A DNA stretch of 64,000 bases, taken from NCBI RefSeq assembly GCF_007970665.1, contig NZ_CP042430.1:248001-312000 (forward strand), in the 5' to 3' direction. The translations under genes were made by a program, and so were the position numbers. The DNA is from Baekduia soli (GTDB lineage: Bacteria > Actinomycetota > Thermoleophilia > Solirubrobacterales > Solirubrobacteraceae). Positions 24,977 to 33,100 of the stretch are shown one piece after another. Numbering within the stretch: position 1 is the first letter of the stretch; each line of letters starts with the position of its first letter. The notes under the pieces are model-generated. The model had not been told where the DNA came from. It ran no database searches and was given only the letters and a program-made list of their open reading frames with translations.

Positions 24977-25315
24977 ATGACACGAGACCTGGCTGGCTTT
25001 CGAATCAAGTCGCGTCGGCTTGCTGGCGGTGGGTCTGTTGTCGTCAGCGTCCTCGGCGACGTCGACATCGCGACGGTCCCCCAGCTGGACGCCGTCTTGA
25101 CCGAGGCGGCCGCAGACGCCGGCCACGTGATCGTCGACTTGCGTGCGGTGACGTTTATGGACTCGTCCGGGCTTCGTCTGTTGGTTCGCAAGCATCAGTC
25201 CGCACGGGACAGCGGCCACATCTTTGCGCTCGGCAAACCCGTGTCGGAGACCGTGCAGCGGCTGCTGGAGCTGACCGCGATGGATCGCATGTTCGTCTTC
25301 GACGACTTGCCGTAG
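24977..25315 (+). CDS. STAS-domain anti-sigma factor antagonist (RsbV/SpoIIAA-like)
   Basis: 112 residues forming a single STAS domain: GDVDIATVPQLDAVL, then DLRAVTFMDSSGLRLLV where the first Ser is the usual phosphorylation site. Unphosphorylated, such proteins bind an RsbW-type kinase and free a sigma factor. The RsbU-like phosphatase gene follows 83 bp downstream, which fits a partner-switch module. No RsbW or sigma factor is next to it; a broken RsbW-like gene lies 20 kb away. Confidence 0.92.
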   Translation: MTRDLAGFRIKSRRLAGGGSVVVSVLGDVDIATVPQLDAVLTEAAADAGHVIVDLRAVTFMDSSGLRLLVRKHQSARDSGHIFALGKPVSETVQRLLELTAMDRMFVFDDLP

Positions 25316-25398
25316 TCCAGCCTCTCGCCGGGCGCGTGGTGGGTGCCCCGGCGCCATGTCCCGACGAGCTGGTATCGACGGGCGCATAGGCTGTGCGC

Positions 25399-26625
25399 AT
25401 GACGGACGATCAGGTGGCGCGTTTGGATCTCGGCGCGCTGCTCGCCGCGGTGGAGAACGCTCCTCCGGTGGCCGCTGCTGACGTTCTTGCCCAGAAGCTG
25501 GGCGACGTGCTGGGTGCCACGGGTGTCGAGTTCCTCATCGCCGACTTCAGCGGGCAGGCGCTCATCCGTCTGGGTCACGCCGGCGACCGCTCTGCGACGC
25601 GTACCCACCGGCAGGAGACGGCCGACTGCGTGCCCCTGTCTGCCGGTGCCCACGGTCGTGTGCTGGCCGGTCAGGACCTCGAGGTGACCACGGGCCCCGA
25701 AGGGACGCGGGTCCTGGCGCCGGTGACCAATCGCGGCGAAGCTATCGGCGTGCTGGAGCTACGCCTCCCGCAGGTGCCCGACGGCCAGATGCGGGCCGAC
25801 ATCGCTCGGGCGGCGCACGCGTTGGCCTATGTGGTCATCGCCAACCGCCGCTACACCGACTTGTTTGAGTGGGGTCAGCGCTCGGTGCCGCTGTCGCTGG
25901 CCGCCGAGATCCAGCACCGCCTCCTGCCAGCTTCCTACACGTGCGAAGCGGGGCAGTTCACATTGGCCGGCTGGTTGGAGCCTGCCGGCAACAATGCCGG
26001 CGACACGTTCGACTTCTCCCTGGAACGTGACATCCTGCACCTGTCGGTGACCGACGCGGTGGGTCACGACGTCGAGGCCGCGATCCTAGCCACGGTGCTC
26101 GTCGGCGCGCTGCGCAACGCCCGGCGCGCCGGCATCAATCTCGCCGAACAAGCGCGACTGGCCGGCGCAGCGCTGAACGAGCATGCCGGGCCGGGCGGAT
26201 TCGTGACCGGGCAGCTCGTGCGCGTCGACTTGGCCCGCGGAGTCGCATACGTCGTCAACGCCGGCCACCCGTGGCCGCTTCGCCTGCGCGCCGGACACGC
26301 GGAGTCCCTCAGGCTGGACCCCGACCTGCCCTTCGGCGTCGAGCGCGACTTACGCTACGGCGTGCAGATGCTTCAGCTCGAACCCGGCGACCGTCTGGTG
26401 TTCCTGACGGACGGCCTCCTGGAACGCAACGCCGCCAACCTGGACATCCGCGGCCTCATCGAGTCAGGCGCCGAGGAGCACCCACGCGAGACCGTCCAGC
26501 ACCTGATGGCCGCTGTGCTGCAAGCCTGCGGCGGCGAGCTCCAAGACGACGCTACCGCGCTCTGCCTGGACTGGAACGGCGGGCCGGACCGCGACCGCAA
26601 CAGCTCCGCAGGCGCAAACCGCTAG
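25399..26625 (+). CDS. GAF-like + SpoIIE/RsbU PP2C-type phosphatase
   Basis: About 408 residues from the ATG of MTDDQVARL (a GTG two codons earlier is possible). The N-terminal 150 residues are GAF-like. The SpoIIE phosphatase domain spans about 165-395 with the metal motifs NNAGDTFDF (usually GGDxYD), VTDAVGHDVEAA, VVNAGHPWPLRLR and FLTDGLLERN, and a late DDATALCLD. It should dephosphorylate a STAS protein, most simply the one just upstream, in response to a ligand of the GAF-like domain. Confidence 0.9.
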   Translation: MTDDQVARLDLGALLAAVENAPPVAAADVLAQKLGDVLGATGVEFLIADFSGQALIRLGHAGDRSATRTHRQETADCVPLSAGAHGRVLAGQDLEVTTGPEGTRVLAPVTNRGEAIGVLELRLPQVPDGQMRADIARAAHALAYVVIANRRYTDLFEWGQRSVPLSLAAEIQHRLLPASYTCEAGQFTLAGWLEPAGNNAGDTFDFSLERDILHLSVTDAVGHDVEAAILATVLVGALRNARRAGINLAEQARLAGAALNEHAGPGGFVTGQLVRVDLARGVAYVVNAGHPWPLRLRAGHAESLRLDPDLPFGVERDLRYGVQMLQLEPGDRLVFLTDGLLERNAANLDIRGLIESGAEEHPRETVQHLMAAVLQACGGELQDDATALCLDWNGGPDRDRNSSAGANR

Positions 26626-27300
26626 CACCCTCCCGCGCCGTCAGCGCGCGCCACAGTCAGACCCGGTCTTGAACGTTTCCAGCGTCCCCCCGTCCGGTGC
26701 TGGCGCAGAAGTTCCGCCTCGCGCCTTACTGGGAACACGGGGGACTCCTGCAGCTGGCTTCGCCACGTCGCCGTTGTTTGCTGCCGACGCCGAGGATCTG
26801 CTCGCCGCGACCATTCGCTCCTTGTGGCTCAGCGGTACTTGGAGGTGACGTCGATCGTCCGGGTTCGGAAAGCTCCCGACAATTGTCTTTACTAGCGACC
26901 ACGCTCTCAGATCACCGACGGTTGGCCTGGAGCCACAGGCGAGGGGCTTGTCGCCAACCTCGAGGAGCAGACTGCCAGCGAAACCGACCCTCAACGGCGC
27001 AAGCGCGCTGACGCACTACGAGACACTGCCCGTTAGGTCGGCGTGGCAGCGCTGCGAGGTCCTGAAGAAGGTGTCGCTCGACGGGTGGGTTCAGCGGGGT
27101 CGCGCCGCCACCTAAGCGCGCTGTCGACCGCCCTCTCACAAGGACCCGGACGACATCGGGGGGCCCGAGGAGAAGTACGGGGTCTGACCCCGGTGGTCCA
27201 AAGTCGACTGGGACGCTGATTTGCCCGCTCGGTCTCCCGGACGAGGTAGCCGGTTCGGAAGCGCTCATTGCGGGCGCGCCTACGTCGACGTCGGCTTTGG
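26626..27300. other. Region without a confident gene
   Basis: Open frames exist on both strands but none shows a domain, codon pattern or ribosome site. One 47-codon stretch near 26706-26846 on the plus strand (ending ATIRSLWLSGTWR) looks faintly protein-like and may be a relic. Confidence 0.4.
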
Positions 27301-27699
27301 AAATCTCCGCCGCACGCGCGCTGCGCGCCGCGACCAGCAGCCTTTGCAACCGCTCGACCGCTTGGAAGGATGTGACCTGCTGGAACGGCACGTTGTTGTA
27401 GATGTACGTGTGGGATCGGTTGTTAACTCGACGAACTTGCCCCTGCCGCAAACGGTCCAGGACCAAGCCCATCATCGCGGCGGTTGCACACTTGACGCCA
27501 TACTCCAGGGGCTTGCCCGCGTCGACCGCTCCGGAGTGTCGATGGCAACCAGGCCCACCGCTGGTCGTCGGGCCGCCTCGGTTCTGGCTTTGATTGTGTC
27601 GCCGTCAGTAACGCTGATCACGCGGGCTGGGGTTAGTTGGCTGATCTCGTCTGTAGGCGGCGGCGTCGGAGGGGGAGTGGCTCGGCAATCGGCTGAATG
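27301..27699 (-). pseudogene. Decayed thermonuclease (SNase-fold) gene
   Basis: Near 27627 the minus strand reads RVISVTDGDTIKAR and VGLVAIDTPER, the SNase active-site signature (DGDT plus ...GIDTPE). Immediately after, the frame is lost, and a different frame continues with GKPLEYGVKCATAA, the normal next segment. Downstream sequence is degenerate. At least one frameshift near 27525 has killed it. Related secreted or lipoprotein nucleases are common in actinobacteria. Confidence 0.65.
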
Positions 27700-27875
27700 A
27701 CCGGGAAAGCCCAGCGGAAACGGACGCGAGCACTGAGTCCGGGTTTGCGCGCCAGCGTTTCCTGGGGACCTCATAGACAACGAGCAGCACGTCGCGCGCT
27801 TCTCGGAGTGCTACGTAGCACCGCCTTCAGCCCAGAGGCACTCCACCGTCATCAGTCGTCCCCTTGGAGGACTCC

Positions 27876-28196
27876 ATGAGCACCCCAGCCACGCGCCCCG
27901 GCGCAGCAGACCGTACTACCCGTAGTGACCACACGCGAGGCCGCACGCGCCGCCTGACGACCGAGACCAAGCACTCGACCAAGACCACCGAGTTCTTCGC
28001 CATGATCGTCGTGATCGTCGGCACCCTCATCAGCGCCGCCGTCATCAAGGGCGGCGACACCAACGGCACCGACGAGTTCGTCGCCCACCAGGCGTGGCTC
28101 TACGTCTCGATCGTCGCCGGCTCGTACTTCATCTCCCGCGGCCTGGCCAAGTCCGGCAGCCGCGAGCCGTACGACTCCGACGACAACGACCACTAG
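27876..28196 (+). CDS. Small two-helix membrane protein, unknown
   Basis: 106 residues from the ATG at 27876, chosen because GGAGG lies five bases before it. A basic, Thr/Arg-rich N-terminus is followed by two membrane helices (FFAMIVVIVGTLISAAVI and AWLYVSIVAGSYFISRGLA) and an acidic tail. One of the best translation signals in the island, so it is probably expressed. Function unknown. Confidence 0.72.
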   Translation: MSTPATRPGAADRTTRSDHTRGRTRRLTTETKHSTKTTEFFAMIVVIVGTLISAAVIKGGDTNGTDEFVAHQAWLYVSIVAGSYFISRGLAKSGSREPYDSDDNDH

Positions 28197-28560
28197 AACG
28201 ACTCGGCCTTCGCTTGCCGAAGGTTGGTACCGCAGCAGCCCGGTTCGCATCATCGGATACGGTCCGAGCAGCGCAGCACGTATGGCCCTCACGTCGGGGG
28301 CCATTCGTCGTTCTAACCGTGTAGGCGTTGGTGTCGGTCAGAGGCGGAGAGCCCTGCGGTCGCCGACGCGGCGTCATCATGAGCCGGAGGTCGATTGACC
28401 AGGTCCGTAGGCGCGGATCACACCACCATCGCGCCATGGAGTGAACAGCAGGTCGGGACCCGAGTGGCGACGGACCCAAATAGCGCGGCGGCAACGTCCA
28501 GGCGTGGGCGATCGCGACGTTGCGCATGCCGCGCCGTCGAAGCTGTTCGCCGGTCGGATA
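28197..28560. other. Region without a recognised gene
   Basis: No coding signal, repeat or RNA structure seen. Confidence 0.4.
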
Positions 28561-28564
28561 CGCC

Positions 28565-29066
28565 TCAGTGCCCTAGTCTTGTCGGGTTCCCGAAGAGGCA
28601 GCGACTGCCGTCGCAGGCATAGATCAGACGTCTCCCGCCCACGACGGTTGTGGCTCCCGAGATGCACAGGCACTTGCCTCCGGACGCGAGGCGGACGCCC
28701 CCCGGCGGTCCCTTCGTAAACGCTACGTCGGGGCTGGCGGCCAGCTCACGCGTAACCGGACGACGCGGATGGCCCCTGGAGGTTGACGCACCCAACGACG
28801 GGGTGGTCCTGGGGGGCTGTCGGCGTCATCGAAGTAGCACGGTTCACGCAGTGGGGTTGTGTCGGCGCAGCGAAGCCGCCAGGGAGGATGGAGGACTCTT
28901 CGAAGCAGCTCCCGCCGGTCCTAGACGTTGTCGACACGGCGGGGGCGAGTGATCCGTCTACGCGGGACGGCGTGTACCTGGTGGCGATCGTCTTTGCCGG
29001 TGCCGTGGCCGCCACACTGAGCGCCACGGCGAGCCCGGCGATCGGCAGGGCGGGGCGGGGACCCAT
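28565..29066 (-). pseudogene. Possible secreted Cys-containing protein with a broken frame
   Basis: From 29066 a frame gives a signal-peptide-like start (MGPRPALPIAGLAVALSVAA) and continues to about 28750. An overlapping second frame (to 28565) carries a Cys-rich end with GGKCLCISGA and YACDGSRCLFG. The two together would form a plausible small secreted protein with one frameshift near 28750-28790. No family recognised; the link between the halves is inference. Confidence 0.3.
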
Positions 29067-29174
29067 CGCGCCACCTATCCCGCGTAACCGGACGTCGTCG
29101 GGCCGCGCGACACCGAAGTCCTGTGTCGGGGCTTGGGACAAGGCGATCGGCTCGTGCCGAGCCCGACGCGGGCT

Positions 29175-29432
29175 CTAGCCGTCGAGCGCGTCCCGGAGTG
29201 TCGCCGGTGCCTGCGCGCCCTCATCGAGGTCGATCTCCAGGTCGACGCCGCCCTGGACGGCCTGGGCGATCATCTCGGTCGCGCCGGTCATGTGCCCGTT
29301 GTTGGCAGCGATGACGAGCGCGGTGAGGACGACCCGGCGCTGCGTAGGGTCGAGGGAGACGCGGTCCTCTACCTCTGCGCTGAGCGCGGCCACCATGTCG
29401 CTGAGTGCCTCGTGGCTGAGGTCGTCGCTCAT
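29175..29432 (-). CDS. Small acidic protein in a two-gene unit, unknown
   Basis: 85 residues, helical and acidic (SDDLSHEALSDMVAALSAE, LTALVIAANNGHMTG). Its ATG overlaps the stop of the upstream Cys/His protein gene by four bases, so the two are surely co-translated. Family unknown. Confidence 0.55.
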   Translation of the reverse strand: MSDDLSHEALSDMVAALSAEVEDRVSLDPTQRRVVLTALVIAANNGHMTGATEMIAQAVQGGVDLEIDLDEGAQAPATLRDALDG

Positions 29433-29662
29433 TTCGCGATGAGCTCGATCGATGGTGGCGCGTCACGCGCCTGCAGGTCACCGGCGATCTCGCCGACCCA
29501 GCGCCAGAAGTCCTGGTTTCGTGGCGTTCGACGACCGGTGTCGACAAGCACCAAGTGCCGGCGACAGAGTGCGACCTCGACGGGCTCCAGCCCAGCACGC
29601 AGCAGCCGCGATCCCACACGCGGGAGAAGGCATCCCGGGCTGTCACACGAGACTGGACGCAT
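29429..29662 (-). CDS. Small Cys/His (zinc-finger-like) protein of an island-specific family, copy 1
   Basis: 77 residues with SCDSPGC near the start, ALCRRH in the middle and RTPRNQDFWRWVG toward the end. The same pattern (CxxPxC ... LCxRH ... RTPxxxFWxW) is found in the gene at 41713-41922, and the first two parts in 42138-42338. Two Cys plus Cys-x2-His would make a small zinc site. Function unknown; coupled to the 85-residue gene by an ATGA overlap. Confidence 0.6.
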   Translation of the reverse strand: MRPVSCDSPGCLLPRVGSRLLRAGLEPVEVALCRRHLVLVDTGRRTPRNQDFWRWVGEIAGDLQARDAPPSIELIAK

Positions 29663-30120
29663 CCTGGCCGACCCTACGCCTGGGTCGTATGGAATGCCGA
29701 TCTGCTGTCAGCTAACGGCCTCGACTGCTGTTCGCGTCCACGGCGTAGCCTGATCGTCCGGCTACCGTGTGCCTTACCTGCAGTACTCGACGACGCGCCG
29801 CGATCGAGCCAGCGCCAGCACCGTCACCCACGTCGTCGACGACGCGGTGACCGTCCTGAGGCCCATCGCGCCCGGTCCGGGCCAGGGACGCAAGCACTAC
29901 GACCGGCTGCGCGAGCAGGCGATGAGCAAGGCGTGGACGGGGAAGATGCCAGCACACCAGACGCCTCGGGCGGCAAGGCCACCGCGACGGCGAGCCGAGC
30001 GGGTGCGCAGCGGACTCGAGGGCGCACTGAGCTTGAGACTCGGCGCCTCCGAGACGCCGACGCCGGCTGGTCATCGTCATTGTGCGCGCCCGTCGCCGAA
30101 GGCCCGGTCAGGCTCGCCAG
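29663..30120. other. Region without a confident gene
   Basis: Downstream of the carboxylase operon stop. No domain or clear coding frame on either strand. A small remnant of a plus-strand gene around 29880-29960 is possible but unsupported. Confidence 0.4.
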
Positions 30121-33100
30121 TCAGGCTTCGCATCGCCTCTGCGCTCGGAGCATGCCCGCCTCGACAGCCTCGATGATTCGCGGGCGGAGGCGGGCTGCGG
30201 GGACGATCTCGTCGATCGAGCCGACCTGCTGGGCGCGCTGGATGCTGTGGACGCCGTCGAACTCGTCGGCGACTTCTCCGAGCTTCTCGGAGCGCACCGC
30301 CGACCGGATCTCCGCCAGCTCAGCACGCAGCCGCGCGCCCTCCTCCGGCTCGGACCGGTCGAGCCGGGTCTGCGCGTCGACGACGCGTGGGTCGGCGTCG
30401 GTGCGCCTGCCGATCTCCGCGGCGAAGACCGCCGCGGCCGCGGGAGCACCTCCGATCACGGACGCGTACGACCCCTCGACCGCTAGCACGGTCATCTCGT
30501 CGTTGAGCGTGCCGGAGAACACCACGAACGCGCCGCCGTGGTAGCGGGAGATGACGCAGAAGACGATGGGCCCGTCGAAGTTCACGACCGCGCGACCGAT
30601 CTCGGCGCCGTACTCCAGCTGCAGCTCGCGCAGCGACTCGGGCGAGCCGTCGAAGCCCGACAGGTTGGCGAGCACCACGACCGGGCGGTTGCCGCTGGCG
30701 GCGTTGATGGCGCGGGCGACCTTCTTGGAGGACCGGGGGAACAGCGTTCCTGCCGTCCACTGGTCCGGGCCGTCGGCCGGCGGGAAGCCGCCACGGGCCA
30801 GGGCGCGCGACTCGATGCCGATCATCGTCACCGGATGACCGCCCAGGTGGGCGTCGAGGACCACCGCGGTCTGCGCGGCCGCCATGGTCGCCCACCGCTC
30901 CAGGGGACTGTGGTCCTGGTCGGCCACAGCGCGCATCACCGTTCGGATGTCGAACGGCTTCTTGCGGTCGGGGTTGGTCTCCGGGGAGAAGATCTCACCG
31001 ACCGTGCGGAAGCCGCCGTCGACAGTGCGGTGCGGTGAGTCGCAGATGTCGCGCTCGCGCGGATCGGTCGTCGGCGCCGAACGCGGGAACCGCTCGCCCG
31101 ACGGGACGTAGGCATGATCGTAGTGGGCGAACAACACGTCGACCGCCGCCGCCAGATCGGGCGCCCAGTACTGGGCCTGGCCATTGGGCCCCATGATCCG
31201 GTCATAGCCACCGATGCCGAAGTTGTCCTCCGCCGAGACGCCGCCCGAGAAGTCCAGCGCCTGCTTGCCGGTCAGGACCATGGCGCCCTCGGGCGTCATG
31301 ATCAGGATGCCGCGGGTGTGCTGGAGCATCGTGGCCTCGGCGTTCCAGTACGGCTGAGCGCCCACGTTGATGCCGGCCACGATGAGGTTGACCTCACCGC
31401 CGGCCTGCGTGAACGTGATCAGGCGGCGCAGCACGCGCGAGACCCAGTCCATGTTCTCGGTGCCGCTCTCCATCGAGATCTTCGCTCCGGCCGACACCGC
31501 CAGCCACTCGACGGGCACCTGCAGCTCTGCGGCCAGATCGATCGCGCCGAGGATCCTCTTCGCCTCGGGTTCGGCGATGGCCCCGAGCGCCTTGGTCGAG
31601 TCGCCGAGTACGGCGACGCGCACCATGCCCTCCGGATGGCGATCGGTGATCGTGCGCACGAGTCCGACGACGATGCCGGCCGTGTTGCCCCCGGGGGCGC
31701 GTCGCACGGGGACGAGCCGTCCGTCGGCGTCCAGGTCGTGCTCGGTGAAGGTACCCCCCGCACGCGTCAGCAGCGGCACGGCCTCGTAGGGATACACCGT
31801 CCCACGGCGCTGGGCCTGAAGCACCTTCTGGGTGTAGGCGTCGACGGACAGCATCGGCTCGGTCGGCGGTTCGCTGACCGAGAGCGTCACGCCGGTGCCG
31901 GGTTGATAGGAGAACGTCAGGGCCATCCGGCGAAGCTCGCCGTCGACTCCGGACGGGATCACGGCCTCGATGGAGACCGCCTCGAGGCCGAGCCCGGCCG
32001 TGCGCGGGGCGAGTGACCTCGTCACCTCCAGCAGCTCATCGAGCGGGACATCGATGGCCGGCCAGATGTAGAGGAACACGCGGTTGGCGGCCAGGCGCCG
32101 GTTCTGCGGGCGCTGGGCCTGGACGCGGCGGATGCCGTCGAGGCAGGCGCCCAGGACGCGCTCCGGCTCGGGCAGGGCAGTGAGCCGGCCCGCCGCATCG
32201 CGCACCGGGGTGATGTTGCGGATCTCGGCCAGCGCCACGAGGCGCTCGTCGCGGGGGTTGTCGCGCGCGACGCACTGCAGGACGTGGATCTCGTCGACGG
32301 TGGGGACGCGCCGGACGTCGAAGTTCGACAGCCGCCAGAGCTGGAGCCGCCGAGCGATCATCGGATGCAGGCCGCGCAGGACCCGCTCCTCCGAAACGCC
32401 ATCCGACGACGGGTGGAAGGTGAAGTGATGGACCTCGGCGCCGCCCCGCGCGCTGACCGAGACCGCCACGCGGCGCACGGTCTCGGGCATCCGGGCCAAC
32501 GCGATGGCGCCGGCCAGTTCGCCGCCCATGGCGTCGAGGTCGCGCGGTGGATCGCCCCAGGCCACATAGAAGTCCACCACGCAGTCCCCCGCTCCCGAGG
32601 CCGCGGCCAGCCGGGCGGCACCCTCGGCGGCCCCGGCCAGCTCGGAGGCCTGCGCCATCGTGGTGATCAGATGGACGTCGCGGCCCTCGTAGGCGTAGCG
32701 GCCGGTGACGAACGGACGCCCCTGCTCGGTGCAGGGCCGGACGTCGTCGAGGGGATGCACGCGGTAGTAGCGGCGTGCCAGGATCTCCAGCAGCGGATCG
32801 GGCGCGTGGCCGACGCCGTTGCGCCCGCTGAGCAGGGAGATGAGCGGGTGTGGGCTCTGGACGAGGGCCTCGACGTGGGCCGCGCGGTCGGGCGCGTCGG
32901 GGTGGGCGTCGAGGTGGGCCAGCCGCCGGCGTGCCTCGCTGAGCACGTGCTGGTGGCCCTGCTGGATGAGCGGCTGGTCGAAGAGCCGGAAGCGCACGCT
33001 GCGGGCCAGCTCGCCGATCGCCGGGTGGCGGACCTGGGCGGCGACGATCAGGCGGTCCAGGGTCGCGCGGAACTCGTCGCGCAGCCCCTCGGGCAGCGCG